Under the pieces are notes generated by a model that made no database searches, was not told where the DNA came from, and saw only the letters and a list, made by a program, of their open reading frames with translations. Below are positions 44,664 to 54,695 of a stretch of 64,000 nt of DNA, in pieces (position 1 is the first letter of the stretch; each line of letters begins with the position of its first letter). The translations under genes were made by a program, and so were the position numbers. Source of the DNA: Thermoplasmata archaeon (GTDB lineage Archaea > Thermoplasmatota > Thermoplasmata > Thermoplasmatales > Thermoplasmataceae); assembly GCA_021810045.1 (NCBI GenBank), contig JAJZJR010000006.1:1-64000 (forward strand), written 5' to 3'.

Positions 44664-44773
44664 ACTTCAAAAGCTCTGACTGGGTTTGAGACCGGTTCCC
44701 AAACCACTTTTTTTAAAATTGACAGAACAGTTCGTACAAAAGATGATATTTCAAGTTGTAATCTGGGGACATA

Positions 44774-46213
44774 ATGGTTTTCGCTGACCTTGCAGAATAC
44801 CTTGATACCCTTCGAACCAGATCCATGCTCCGGGATGTAAATGCCCAGGTTGAACCGGAACTTGAGCTCACCCATATACTAAGTGAAGAACAGAGAGTAG
44901 GGAATAAAATGACACTGCTCTTCAACAACGTCAGGGGATCAGAGATACCTGCAGTTGGAAACCTTTTCTCAGACTGGGAACGAATGAAAATGATCCTGGG
45001 AGATGAACCTGAAAACATAGGAAACAGGCTCCTTGGACTTGTACAGGTACCCAGTGATACAGATTCTCTTCTTTCCAAGGGATTCCAGATGATGAGAGAG
45101 CTGGGGGGCATCAAGCCGAAGGTATCCTCATCCATTGGGTCATCCCATACAGTCATTGAAAAACCTGATCTTTCCAGATATCCAATATGCAAAACATGGC
45201 CGGGAGATGCGGGAAAATTTGTTACTCTTCCTGTAGTGGTTTCAAAGGACCCGGTCACAGGACACCGGAATGTTGGAATGTACAGACTTCAGGTGTTTGA
45301 TGATGAGACCCTTGGAATGCACTGGCAGATCCACAAAGGTGGAGCAGAACATTATCATGATTATTCAGAAAAAAAAGAAACCATGGATGTTGCAGTCATC
45401 ATGGGTACAGACCCCCTGACAATATTTTCTGCTGTTGCCCCACTTCCTCATGGCCTAGATGAGTTTTCCTTTGCAGGATTGGTGTCAAAGAAGAAAATGG
45501 AATTGGTACAGGGACAGACTGTTGATCTCCAGTACCCTAAAAATGCGGAAATAATCCTGGAAGGCTATGTAGAACCTTCAGAAACCAGACTAGAGGGGCC
45601 ATTTGGTGATCATACAGGATATTACTCTCTTGAAGAGCAGTTTCCAGTTTTCCATGTTAAGAGGATTATTGAGAAGAAAAAACCTGTTTATCCGACAAGC
45701 ATTGTTGGAAAACTCTGGCATGAGGATGTTATTATCGGCAAAGCCATTGAGAGGATGTTTCTTCCAATCATAAAATTCCAGGTCCCTGAAATAGTTGACA
45801 TGAACACTATGGAGGAGGCAGTGTTCCATAACATGGTGATCGTGTCAATAAAGAAGAGATATCCCGGGCAGGCAAAGAAAGTAATGTTTGCACTCTGGGG
45901 ACTGGGTCAGCTAATGTTCTCAAAGATCATTGTGGTTGTTGATTCAGATATTGATGTCCACGACAGGAAGCAGGTCATATGGGCACTAAGCACAAGAATT
46001 GACCCCCAGAGGGATGTGTTTATTGTTCCGGGGACCGTAACTGACAGCCTTGATCATGCATCCCAGCAGTTCAATTATGGCTCAAAGATGGGCATTGATG
46101 CCACAAGAAAAGGAGAGGCAGAAGGCTTCACGAGAAAGTGGCCTGAAGTAATGGACGTGCCTGATGAAATTAAAGAAACAGTCAAAAAAAGATGGAGAGA
46201 GTACGGAATATGA
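44774..46213 (+). CDS. UbiD-family decarboxylase
   Basis: 479 residues. The catalytic region of prenylated-flavin decarboxylases is clear: DPVTGHRNVGMYRLQVFDDE, MHWQIHKGGAEHYHDYSEK, and the Glu-Arg-Glu-type segment VEPSETRLEGPFGDHTGYYS. It overlaps the UbiA prenyltransferase gene (ATGA). The pair most likely prenylates and decarboxylates the naphthoate intermediate of menaquinone, as MqnL and MqnP do. The substrate remains inferred. Confidence 0.9.
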   Translation: MVFADLAEYLDTLRTRSMLRDVNAQVEPELELTHILSEEQRVGNKMTLLFNNVRGSEIPAVGNLFSDWERMKMILGDEPENIGNRLLGLVQVPSDTDSLLSKGFQMMRELGGIKPKVSSSIGSSHTVIEKPDLSRYPICKTWPGDAGKFVTLPVVVSKDPVTGHRNVGMYRLQVFDDETLGMHWQIHKGGAEHYHDYSEKKETMDVAVIMGTDPLTIFSAVAPLPHGLDEFSFAGLVSKKKMELVQGQTVDLQYPKNAEIILEGYVEPSETRLEGPFGDHTGYYSLEEQFPVFHVKRIIEKKKPVYPTSIVGKLWHEDVIIGKAIERMFLPIIKFQVPEIVDMNTMEEAVFHNMVIVSIKKRYPGQAKKVMFALWGLGQLMFSKIIVVVDSDIDVHDRKQVIWALSTRIDPQRDVFIVPGTVTDSLDHASQQFNYGSKMGIDATRKGEAEGFTRKWPEVMDVPDEIKETVKKRWREYGI

Positions 46214-47067
46214 ATTTCAGAGACATTGTGGAATACATTAAACTTGAGCATACCGTTTTCGATTTGCCATTTGTATTCAGTGGGGCAGTACTTGCCTCAG
46301 CGGGTCACTACGACTACTTCAAGCTTCTGCTCATACTTGTAGCAACAACCTTTGCCAGGGCAACAGCAATGTCTGTCAACCGTATTGAGGGATTGAAGTT
46401 TGACCGTTTCAATCCAAGGAAAAAAGACTGGATGCTTGTCACAGGTAAGATGAAAGTCGGGACAGCAGTTATTCTAACACTTGTTTTCGGAGCCGTTTTT
46501 GAAATCTCGGCCTATCTCCTGAACACTTTCGTTTTCATGCTTTCTCCAATCGTGCTTTTCCTCTTCGTCAGCGATCCATTCCTGAAAAGAATTACACCAT
46601 GGAGACACCTCTACATGGGTCTTACAATCGGAGTTGGTGTTCTTGCTGGATATCTGGCCATAACTCCTGTTTTTCCGCATACATGGCCCCTTTACCTCAT
46701 ATTCCTTGCCTCATCCCTGTGGATTGCCGGCTTTGATATGATTTACACAATACCTGATATGGAGCATGACAAGAATCTGGGCCTAAGAACAGTGATGACA
46801 GATTTCGGAATAAAAAGAGGTTTGCTGCTATCAGACCTGATTCATGCACTTACATTTGGATTCTTCCTCATGCTTGGCTTCTATCTGAGGTCAATTTTCT
46901 ACTTCCTTTCTCTGGTTCCAATCTCAGCACTGATCTTCTACCAGCATTACATAGTGAATCCGGATGATCCAAGGAGCATCAAGGTGTCCTTCCAGAATTC
47001 AAACACATTTATTGGTTTCATATTCCTCATAGGTGTATTGCTCTCCGTGGGATCTCAGGCACTGTGA
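46210..47067 (+). CDS. UbiA-family prenyltransferase (menaquinone synthesis)
   Basis: 285 residues from the ATG at 46210; the overlapping ATGA with UbiD decides this start against one 18 bases upstream. The first Asp-rich-type motif is ATAMSVNRIEGLKFDRFNPR and the second YTIPDMEHDKNLGLRTVMTDFG; between and after are eight or nine membrane helices. It attaches a polyprenyl chain to an aromatic acid in the membrane. Confidence 0.9.
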   Translation: MNFRDIVEYIKLEHTVFDLPFVFSGAVLASAGHYDYFKLLLILVATTFARATAMSVNRIEGLKFDRFNPRKKDWMLVTGKMKVGTAVILTLVFGAVFEISAYLLNTFVFMLSPIVLFLFVSDPFLKRITPWRHLYMGLTIGVGVLAGYLAITPVFPHTWPLYLIFLASSLWIAGFDMIYTIPDMEHDKNLGLRTVMTDFGIKRGLLLSDLIHALTFGFFLMLGFYLRSIFYFLSLVPISALIFYQHYIVNPDDPRSIKVSFQNSNTFIGFIFLIGVLLSVGSQAL

Positions 47068-48326
47068 TCCTCAACCTGATGCTCGTTTGGTCTGACAGAA
47101 ATCATTGGCAGAACCCTTGAGAAGGCAAAGAACAGGGCTATTGATGCCAGACCGAAGAGATCTATGGTAGACCAGAGCCTGAGGCCGTTGAATGCGTACA
47201 GGGAAATAAGGAATGTACCTACCGACGGCCCAAATGCTCTGCCTGACGAATTCATCATCCCCATGAAACCAAGATATCTTGCAAGCTTATCCCTGGGAGC
47301 AATTTTTGAAACGATACTGTTCATCACAGGAGATACAAGATTCTCGCCAACGGTTATTATGACCATGTCGCCCATCAGATCCAAAAGGCTGGTGGAAAAC
47401 CCGACGAGAAGATATCCGACTGAATAAGCAGCTGCCCCAAGAATCATTGAGAGAATTTCGGGATACTTTTTCATGAAATTGGTTATTGGATACTGCCCCA
47501 CAACCACAACAACACCGTTTACTGCGTAAATGAGACCAATGTAACTGGTCACTGAGACAATTTTCTCTTTCATGAAAACAGGAAGCGTTACTGAAAACTG
47601 TGAGGAGACCAGAGTCAGGAAAAATGTTCCAACCGTGAATATAATCAGGAACCTGTCAAAAGACAGAATACTGATTTTCCCGGTCTTCTTGAGGTTTTCC
47701 TTCTTTCCTCTCTCTTTCCACCTGTCCTTGACCAGGAACAGCACCATTATTCCCTGGATCACGCTTGATACAGTTATAAGCGTGAAAATCCATATGATGC
47801 CTGAGTCGTAGATAAGAGCCCCGCTCAGAGGACCAATTGCCCATCCAAGGTTGGACATTATCCTGTAAACAACATAACCATTGGTTCTTTCTGCAGGACT
47901 GGTAACATCTGCAACAAGTGCATTTGCTGACGGGAATATAAGAGAGCCTCCTGCTGATGTGAAGATAAATGCAGCAATAATTAAAACTGCAGGTGCAGAG
48001 ACGCTCAGAAGAAGAGCGACCACGAGGAAGAGGATACCTGAAATTGAACTCCCTAGAAGCAGAACCTTTTTTCTTCCAAAGAGATCAGCAAGTGCTCCCC
48101 CTATTATACTGAATACAATGGAAACAATGGACCCAAGAGTGAAGATGACCCCAACAAAATAAACAGGAACTCCAAGTGTCTGGTTGAGAAATATAGCCAT
48201 GTAAGGCCAGGTTGCTCCAAAACCAATTGACCGTATCCCTGATGCTACACTTACGGCCCATAACTCTTTGTTTCCCAGCTGGAACCTGTCTCTTATGCTA
48301 TTACTTGGCGTGGCAGGATACCGCAC
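47055..48326 (-). CDS. MFS transporter (12 helices)
   Basis: 423 residues with about 12 membrane helices. The motif between helices 2 and 3 is GGALADLFGRKKVLLLG. Its C-terminal end overlaps the end of UbiA by 13 bases in convergent orientation. It is probably a drug-resistance type carrier, with nothing nearby to name a substrate. Confidence 0.86.
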   Translation of the reverse strand: MRYPATPSNSIRDRFQLGNKELWAVSVASGIRSIGFGATWPYMAIFLNQTLGVPVYFVGVIFTLGSIVSIVFSIIGGALADLFGRKKVLLLGSSISGILFLVVALLLSVSAPAVLIIAAFIFTSAGGSLIFPSANALVADVTSPAERTNGYVVYRIMSNLGWAIGPLSGALIYDSGIIWIFTLITVSSVIQGIMVLFLVKDRWKERGKKENLKKTGKISILSFDRFLIIFTVGTFFLTLVSSQFSVTLPVFMKEKIVSVTSYIGLIYAVNGVVVVVGQYPITNFMKKYPEILSMILGAAAYSVGYLLVGFSTSLLDLMGDMVIITVGENLVSPVMNSIVSKIAPRDKLARYLGFMGMMNSSGRAFGPSVGTFLISLYAFNGLRLWSTIDLFGLASIALFFAFSRVLPMISVRPNEHQVEDHSA

Positions 48327-48381
48327 GAATCTTTAAAAATACTTTCCCGGAGTCTACGGGTTAACAAAAGGAATTACAGGC

Positions 48382-48711
48382 TTAAGTGAGTACAAGACCT
48401 TTGACGATGAGTTTCCCAAGGGGACTCTTTTTCAAGGTTACAGATAGCCTGTCCCTGTCGATATACATCTGAACCGGTGGTTCTATGGCGAGAAAATACC
48501 CATCTCCAGCATATACCTTAAAAGATTGATCTGGAACCTGTGTGACTTCAACGATCCCAACAGGTATCCTTTCACAATCAGCATCATTGCATGGGCCGGG
48601 AACGGTTTCCATGCGGATAACAATGTAATAGCCCTTTTCTGCAAATTCCCTGAGGGAACGGTCAAGGGTTACTTTTCCCATTCCAACAGGAATAGTGGTA
48701 TTCTTATCCAT
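48382..48711 (-). CDS. Conserved hypothetical protein
   Basis: 109 residues, no membrane helix, two cysteines close together (GPCNDADCER, around residues 41-46) that may bind metal. It lies 2 bases after the pyrophosphatase gene on the same strand, so it is co-transcribed. It resembles no family that I recognise. Confidence 0.65.
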   Translation of the reverse strand: MDKNTTIPVGMGKVTLDRSLREFAEKGYYIVIRMETVPGPCNDADCERIPVGIVEVTQVPDQSFKVYAGDGYFLAIEPPVQMYIDRDRLSVTLKKSPLGKLIVKGLVLT

Positions 48712-48713
48712 AT

Positions 48714-49256
48714 TTATTGTGGGAACTCTTTTCTGTAAGCTTCCATGGATTCCTTTATTTCCTTCCTTGCGAAATCCCCATCTTCCCAGCCGAGAACCTC
48801 AGTCTTCTTGTTTTCAAGTATCTTGTAGGTCTGGAAGAAATTGGATATTTCCTTGAGAATCTGCTCAGGGAGATCCTTGTAGGTCTGTACATGCCTGAAT
48901 CTTGGTTCTCCGTCAGCAACCATCAGTATCTTGTTGTCCTTGTCTCCCTGATCGATCATCTTCATTACACCTACCGGTCTTGCCTCAATCACAATACCGG
49001 GATATGTGGGTTCACTTGTGAGGACCATTGCGTCAAGCGGGTCTCCGTCTGCATATAGTGTCTGAGGAATGGCACCGTATTCAATAGGGTACATTACAGA
49101 TGAATAAAGGACCCTGTCCAGAACAACACCCGGGAATTTCTTGGATATCTCAAACTTATTCTTGCTTCCCTTTGGTGTCTCAATAATTACATAAAGGTGT
49201 TCTGGTGGTTCAGGTCCCACAGGAATTGTGTGCCAGTAGCTGTTGTTCTTTTCCAT
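48714..49256 (-). CDS. ppa: Inorganic pyrophosphatase (family I)
   Basis: 180 residues from the ATG at 49256; the frame stays open upstream, but the added 50 residues have no family similarity. The metal-binding signature is DGDPLDAMV, with GSKNKFEISK and VMYPIEYGAIPQTLY upstream and KDNKILMVADGEP downstream. It hydrolyses PPi from biosynthesis and from PPDK. Confidence 0.95.
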   Translation of the reverse strand: MEKNNSYWHTIPVGPEPPEHLYVIIETPKGSKNKFEISKKFPGVVLDRVLYSSVMYPIEYGAIPQTLYADGDPLDAMVLTSEPTYPGIVIEARPVGVMKMIDQGDKDNKILMVADGEPRFRHVQTYKDLPEQILKEISNFFQTYKILENKKTEVLGWEDGDFARKEIKESMEAYRKEFPQ

Positions 49257-49404
49257 AGTTTGACATGCTTCATCTGTATATATCGATTTTTTTGACCTCA
49301 TTTGGTGGTAGATCCATTTCCAGTTGAGGAACGTAAAATCGGTTTGATCGTAGCTTGCTGTACTTAAAGCCTGGAGATATTCCGTAAACAATCCAGGAAA
49401 AAGC

Positions 49405-49438
49405 AAGCCCCCTGCGAAGGCCGGCAGAGAAGTTTATT
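49405..49438. repeat. Possible IS200/IS605-type end vestige
   Basis: The sequence AAGCCCCCTGCGAAGGCCGG followed by CAGAGAAGTTTATTG closely resembles 20005-20040 at the end of a TnpB remnant. No transposase sequence survives here. It sits between the pyrophosphatase and GHMP kinase promoters. Confidence 0.35.
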
Positions 49439-49477
49439 GAAAATCTTAAAGACCATATTTATGAAATAGCACACCAT

Positions 49478-50494
49478 ATGCCACATGTCATGGCCGGGAA
49501 GAAATACGTTGCGTATAGCCCTTTCAGAGTAAGCTTCGGTGGTGGAGGTACCGACATATCACCATTCTGCGACACTTATGGAGGAGCAGTTCTTAACACT
49601 GCGATTGACCGTGGTGTTACTATAATATACACCCCGGACGAGTTCGATCTTGAGATCTCATCCAGAGACTTTCTCAAAAGTGTACTAATTGGGAAAGACA
49701 GCAGCGACAATGACGTTCTCAATAAGATGTCCCATCTGCTTGAAAGCCGTGGGATTTCCAGAGGCAGGATCATAATCAGCAGCGGTGTACCACCTGGCTC
49801 AGGACTCGGATCTTCCAGTGCACTTACCACGGCTATGCTGAAACTCATTTACCTTATCCAGGGCGGAACCATTGATCCATGGGACCTTGCAAGAGAGGCT
49901 TTCAGACTTGAACATGATTATTTTGGTATTACTTTGGGCAAACAGGATCCATTTGCAGTGAGTCTTGGGAATTTCAAGTATATGGAATTTAACGCTTCCG
50001 GGGAAAATACAACCGATCTTTCCAGTTTCTCTGATTTCATGAATGAATTGGAGAGGAGAACACTGCTTGTATACACGGGCAACACAAGAGAAAGTACTTC
50101 CGTACTCCAGGAACAGGTTGAGAAATCTCAGCATGGAGACAGTGACGTTGTATCAAGTCTGCATGCCATGAGAAATCTTACTGCTGACATGCGAGACTCT
50201 GTTGTTTCAGGTAACTTTACCGGATTCACTGATGCTGTGAACGCCGGCTGGTCACTTAAGAAGAAACTGGGAAGCAAGGTATCAAATCAAAAAATTGATT
50301 CACTCATTTCATTTGCCAGGGAGAATGGTGCCGAAGCTGCAAAACTCATGGGTGGAGGTGCTGATGGATTTCTCCTGGTTATAAGCAAAAAGGGAATGGT
50401 TCAGCAGTTGCAGAAATCCCTCATGGATTCTTCCAGTTTTGTTGTGAGGGTATCCTTTGACAGGAATGGTACCCGGGCTTTCCTTTCAGACTGA
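49478..50494 (+). CDS. GHMP-family sugar kinase
   Basis: 338 residues. The N-terminal segment YSPFRVSFGGGGTDISPF, the phosphate-binding motif GVPPGSGLGSSSALTTAML and the C-terminal GAEAAKLMGGGADGFLL are those of the D-glycero-D-manno-heptose 7-phosphate kinase/fucokinase-like branch. It should phosphorylate a sugar at C1 for nucleotide-sugar making. A start at 49490 (MAGKKY) is also possible. No glycosyltransferase cluster is adjacent. Confidence 0.85.
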   Translation: MPHVMAGKKYVAYSPFRVSFGGGGTDISPFCDTYGGAVLNTAIDRGVTIIYTPDEFDLEISSRDFLKSVLIGKDSSDNDVLNKMSHLLESRGISRGRIIISSGVPPGSGLGSSSALTTAMLKLIYLIQGGTIDPWDLAREAFRLEHDYFGITLGKQDPFAVSLGNFKYMEFNASGENTTDLSSFSDFMNELERRTLLVYTGNTRESTSVLQEQVEKSQHGDSDVVSSLHAMRNLTADMRDSVVSGNFTGFTDAVNAGWSLKKKLGSKVSNQKIDSLISFARENGAEAAKLMGGGADGFLLVISKKGMVQQLQKSLMDSSSFVVRVSFDRNGTRAFLSD

Positions 50495-50570
50495 AATGTC
50501 ATCTCCAGGTGAATTTTTCTCCTTCTGCCACCTCTATTCCCTAAATTAAGAAATACTAAAGATATTAGGT

Positions 50571-52004
50571 ATGGCTTTAATAGGCCAGCAGACATTGAAT
50601 CATCAGTTGAGCCTTTTTAATGATCTTATCAGTCCTGTATCAGTTGCAGTTATAGGTGCCTCACCTGACAGAACCAAGATAGGAAACGCTGTTCTAGAGA
50701 ACCTTGTTAACCAGGGATTCAAAGGTAAAATTTATCCGGTTAACCCTTCATATGAGGAAATTCTAAAGATAAAATGTTATCCAGACATACTATCGGTGCC
50801 TGGAAAAGTAGATCTGGCAGTAATCGCCTTACCGGCCAAAATAGCTCCTACTGTGCTTGAGCAGTGTGTGAAGAAAGAGGTATCCTTTGTGATCATAGTT
50901 GCTGGAGGGTTTTCCGAACTTGGTGATGAGGGCAGGAAGCTTGAGTTATCGCTTAAAGATAAGCTGAAAGGAACAAAAACGAGATTGATTGGCCCCAACA
51001 CTGTTGGAGTTCTGTTCCCTCATTCCAATGTAAACACCGCCCTTACTCCTGGTGACCGGATCTGGTTCCCTAAGGAAGGGCACATTGGTTTTATTTCCCA
51101 GAGTGGAGCTCTTGGCCTTCTTGTAATGGATGCAATTTCTGGGAACGGTACCGGGATTTCCGGTTTTGTTAATATCGGAAACCGTGCTGACGTTGACGAG
51201 GAAGACCTCATGGAGATGTTTCTTGATCATGAAGAAACAAAATCCATAGTTGCCTACCTTGAAAGCATTGCTAATGGTGAACGTTTCTTCAAAACCTTAA
51301 GAAGAGTAAACATGGAAAAACCAGTGGTCATTTTGAAGACCGGTAGAACCAGGGAATCCTCTGCAGCAGCCTCATTCCACACAGGTGCAATGGCTTCCGA
51401 TGACAGGGTTATGAATGGCGTTCTCAGACAGATGGGCGTAGTCAGGGCCTACAATGAAGTAGAACTCATAGATTTTGGAAAAGCTTTCGCTTATGCCCTT
51501 CCATTACAGGGAAAAAGGATAGCTGTCCTCACCACAGCTGGAGGAGTTGGTGTTCTCACAACCGATCTTCTTACCGAAGAGAATGAAAGGCCTTCACTCG
51601 CAATGGCAAAGTTCAGTGATGAGGAGATTGCAGAGTTGAAGAAACATGCACTTCCCATTGCTTCCCTGAACAACCCCATAGACCTGACTGCTGACGGTAG
51701 CACAGAAGCATATGCTGCTATACTCGAAATCCTGTCGGGTTCTGATAATGTGGATGGCATAATCGCATACGCTCTACCTCAGACACCAAAAATCGACTCA
51801 TCGGTTGTACAGCACATTATAACCGCATCTAAGAAGAAGACCACCATTGTTGGTATTATTGGTAACAGACTTACGCAGGACCTTATGCTTGAATTTGAAA
51901 AGAACCTGATACCTGCATATCCGTCCATTGAAAGAACTGTGGCCTCTATGAAGGCCCTATACCTCAGAAACACCTACATGAGGAGGATAGTCCATGAGCA
52001 GTGA
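50571..52004 (+). CDS. ADP-forming acyl-CoA synthetase, alpha subunit
   Basis: 477 residues. CoA-binding domain (SVAVIGASPDRTKIGNAVLE), then two succinyl-CoA-ligase-like domains; the phosphohistidine is in AASFHTGAMASDD (usually SHTGSLAGSD). It converts acyl-CoA + ADP + Pi to acid + CoA + ATP. The beta subunit follows with an 11-base overlap but carries an in-frame stop. The indolepyruvate oxidoreductase downstream suggests aryl-acetyl-CoA as the substrate. Confidence 0.93.
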   Translation: MALIGQQTLNHQLSLFNDLISPVSVAVIGASPDRTKIGNAVLENLVNQGFKGKIYPVNPSYEEILKIKCYPDILSVPGKVDLAVIALPAKIAPTVLEQCVKKEVSFVIIVAGGFSELGDEGRKLELSLKDKLKGTKTRLIGPNTVGVLFPHSNVNTALTPGDRIWFPKEGHIGFISQSGALGLLVMDAISGNGTGISGFVNIGNRADVDEEDLMEMFLDHEETKSIVAYLESIANGERFFKTLRRVNMEKPVVILKTGRTRESSAAASFHTGAMASDDRVMNGVLRQMGVVRAYNEVELIDFGKAFAYALPLQGKRIAVLTTAGGVGVLTTDLLTEENERPSLAMAKFSDEEIAELKKHALPIASLNNPIDLTADGSTEAYAAILEILSGSDNVDGIIAYALPQTPKIDSSVVQHIITASKKKTTIVGIIGNRLTQDLMLEFEKNLIPAYPSIERTVASMKALYLRNTYMRRIVHEQ

Positions 52005-52650
52005 AGAGCAGATAAAGCCACAAATAGTCAATATAACAGAATTTGAGGCAAAAAATATCCTTAGGGAATATGGCATTGGGACACCACGAGGGATGCTGAT
52101 CTCTTCAGTTCCCAAAGAAATAGAATTGAAGTTCCCACTTGTCCTTAAAGTTTCAGACGCCTCCATTCTGCACAAAAGCGATGTCGGTGGAGTCAGGACT
52201 GGTTTAATAGGCCTGTACGATCTCCTTGATGAATTCGATGCCATGAAGAAAAGATTCCCTGAATCACTCTTCCTGATTGAAGAGATGGCTCCAAAGGGTG
52301 TTGAGTACATTGTTGGCGTTACGCAGGATCCTGTATTTGGACCGGTTATAATGCTTGGAACTGGAGGAGTTTAGACTGAATTATACCACGATGTCACTTT
52401 CAGGAAACAACCCATTTCGAAAGATGATGCAGCAGATATGATTCAGGAAATAAAATCAGGAAGATTCTGTAAAGGTTTCAGGGGTGACAGGATTGATTGT
52501 GATAGTCTTATAGACCTTCTCCTTAAAGTAAGTGCCATGATTTCGGAGCAGAAACTGGAAATCGAAACAATGGATCTGAATCCCGTCATTGTATCCAGGA
52601 ATGGGGCTGTTGCCGCAGATGCTAAAATCTCTATTCGCAAATGGTCATAG
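51994..52650 (+). pseudogene. ADP-forming acyl-CoA synthetase, beta subunit, interrupted by in-frame TAG
   Basis: The ATP-grasp subunit reads as 126 codons, one TAG at 52372-52374, then 91 more codons in the same frame (TELYHDVTFRKQPISKDDAA to ISIRKW). Across the stop the family pattern is continuous: LGTGGV-stop-TELYHDVTFR, where homologues have LGGIFVEL-like sequence, so one aromatic codon (such as TAT or TAC) has become TAG. ATP-binding LKVSDASILHKSDVGGVRTG is intact. Either a recent pseudogene, a sequencing error, or readthrough. Ordinary genes here also end in TAG, so pyrrolysine is unlikely. Confidence 0.85.
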
Positions 52651-52814
52651 AAGGAAACACCATGATAATCAATAGCACGTAAAGTGTTTTTTAAAAGACA
52701 CCGTGACACTTATTCACAGAACCTGTACAGTAAGTACTGACAGCTAATGTCACACTGAATATTTCTGGGTAATAGTTCATATACTAATTCTACGTTTTAC
52801 ATATTAGATTATAT

Positions 52815-54695
52815 ATGTCAGCTTACCAAGGCCTGCTGAATGGCAAGCCCGGAGAGAAAATGTTCCTGCTTGGAAATGAGGCAATAGCACGTGGTGTGCT
52901 GGAGGCCGGAGTTGCTGTAGCCACTACTTACCCTGGCACGCCTTCCAGCGAAGTTGGTGACGTCCTTTACGAAATTAGTGAAAAAGCAGGACTCAAGTTT
53001 GAATTTTCTGTCAATGAGAAAGTTGCAATGGAGTCTGCCTTTGCTGCGTCACTTTCAGGACTGAAATCTTTTGTATTTATGAAACACGTGGGACTCAACG
53101 TTGCATCAGATGTGCTGATGAGCATTTCATACACCGGAGTCAGGGGCCCAATGGTCATCATGACGGCAGATGACCCGTCAATGTTTTCATCCCAGAATGA
53201 GCAGGATAACCGGCATTATGGCCATTTTGCCCACGTTCCTGTCATCGAGCCATCGAATCCACAGGAGGCAAAAGATTTCCTGAAGGTGGCTTTCGAGATA
53301 TCTGAAATGGAAGGGTTGCCGGTAATATTCAGGACAACTACAAGAATAAGTCATATGAGAGGGAGTGTTACTTTATCCACTATAGAGCCCCCAAATCAGA
53401 ATGGACTCTTCCCGAAGGACGGAAGGAGCTTTGTGTCGCTTCCCTCCAATGCGTATCATTTCAAGGAAGAACTCCTATCAAAAATGGGAAGGTTGGGGAA
53501 AACTGATTTTTCCGGAACACTGAACAGAACTGAGGGAGACCGTTCTTCCAGGATAGGTTTCATCAGTTCAGGTGAAGCGTACAATGTTCTCATGGATGTT
53601 CTTAACAAGCACCAGGTGAATGTGGAAGTCCTTAAGCTTGGAATTACGAACCCAATCCCGGACGCTATTGTAAAGGACTTTCTTTCAAGGCATGGCAATG
53701 TGATCATCGTGGAGGAGGTTGATCCCATCATCGAATCGGATGTAAGAGCCATTGCTGATCTCGGATTCCCTGAAGTCTCGATTCATGGGAAAATGGATGG
53801 ACTTATCCCCATGAGTCATGAAACTTCTCCAAACACACTTGAAAGTTCTCTGTCAAAGGTTCTTGGATATGAGATAAAAGCAGGCGATCTGTACCGTTCA
53901 AAAGAGGAATTACCCCCAAGACCACCTGTTTTATGTCCCGGATGTCCACACAGGGCAACTTATTTTGCAGTCAAGAGAGCAGTGAAGATGCTCAAGATAG
54001 AGGACCCGATCTATTCATCTGACATTGGATGTTACTCACTAGGAAATTACGAGCCATTCAGTGAAGCTGACATTATGCTTGATATGGGATCTTCCATTGG
54101 AGTGGGATCCGGGTTCACAAAGGCAACAGACCAGAGAATCATATCATTTATTGGAGACTCCACCTTCTTCCACGCAGGCATTCCTGCTCTTGTTAATGCA
54201 GTTAACAACAACTCCAGAATGCTGGTGGTCATAATGGACAATGATGTTACAGCCATGACGGGGAGGCAGCCAAATCCTGGAACCCCCATTGCTCTGACAA
54301 CTGGAAGATCCAGGAATCTTTCCATCGAGAACATCGTGAAATCCCTTGGAATAGAGAACGTCAAAACAGTTGATCCATACAACCTCAAGGATACGTTGGG
54401 TGCAATAATGGACGGCCTTAGGGCAGATGGAGTCTCTGTTGTGGTTGCAAGGAGAGAATGTGCTATCCTGAGAGACAACAGGATGAGAAAGGAAGGCGAG
54501 GAAGTGAAGTATCATGTCATTCCCGAAAAATGCTCATCCTGTTTTAACTGTGTTGAGAATTTTGCCTGTCCGGCACTTTCTGTTTCCAATGGCAAAGTAA
54601 CCATTGATCCTGTTCTCTGCGATGGATGCGGTGTGTGCTCCCAACCTTATGTATGCCCGTTCAGGGCTATAGAGGTGACCACAAATGAGAACTAA
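52815..54695 (+). CDS. iorA: Indolepyruvate:ferredoxin oxidoreductase, alpha subunit
   Basis: 626 residues. Pyrimidine-binding domain at the start (TTYPGTPSSEVGDVLYEISE), TPP-binding segment IGCYSLGNYEPF and GDSTFFHAGIPALVNAVNNN, and two C-terminal [4Fe-4S] ferredoxin motifs CSSCFNCVENFACP and CDGCGVCSQPYVCP. With IorB it oxidises aromatic 2-oxoacids to aryl-acetyl-CoA, reducing ferredoxin. A TATA-like AGATTATATATG overlaps the start, so it may be leaderless. Confidence 0.95.
   Translation: MSAYQGLLNGKPGEKMFLLGNEAIARGVLEAGVAVATTYPGTPSSEVGDVLYEISEKAGLKFEFSVNEKVAMESAFAASLSGLKSFVFMKHVGLNVASDVLMSISYTGVRGPMVIMTADDPSMFSSQNEQDNRHYGHFAHVPVIEPSNPQEAKDFLKVAFEISEMEGLPVIFRTTTRISHMRGSVTLSTIEPPNQNGLFPKDGRSFVSLPSNAYHFKEELLSKMGRLGKTDFSGTLNRTEGDRSSRIGFISSGEAYNVLMDVLNKHQVNVEVLKLGITNPIPDAIVKDFLSRHGNVIIVEEVDPIIESDVRAIADLGFPEVSIHGKMDGLIPMSHETSPNTLESSLSKVLGYEIKAGDLYRSKEELPPRPPVLCPGCPHRATYFAVKRAVKMLKIEDPIYSSDIGCYSLGNYEPFSEADIMLDMGSSIGVGSGFTKATDQRIISFIGDSTFFHAGIPALVNAVNNNSRMLVVIMDNDVTAMTGRQPNPGTPIALTTGRSRNLSIENIVKSLGIENVKTVDPYNLKDTLGAIMDGLRADGVSVVVARRECAILRDNRMRKEGEEVKYHVIPEKCSSCFNCVENFACPALSVSNGKVTIDPVLCDGCGVCSQPYVCPFRAIEVTTNEN

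Noticed and set aside
51994-52374. TAG in the synthetase beta gene as pyrrolysine
   Set aside because: Several ordinary genes in the window (for example those ending at 13044, 38829 and 62820) terminate at TAG, and no Pyl machinery is seen.
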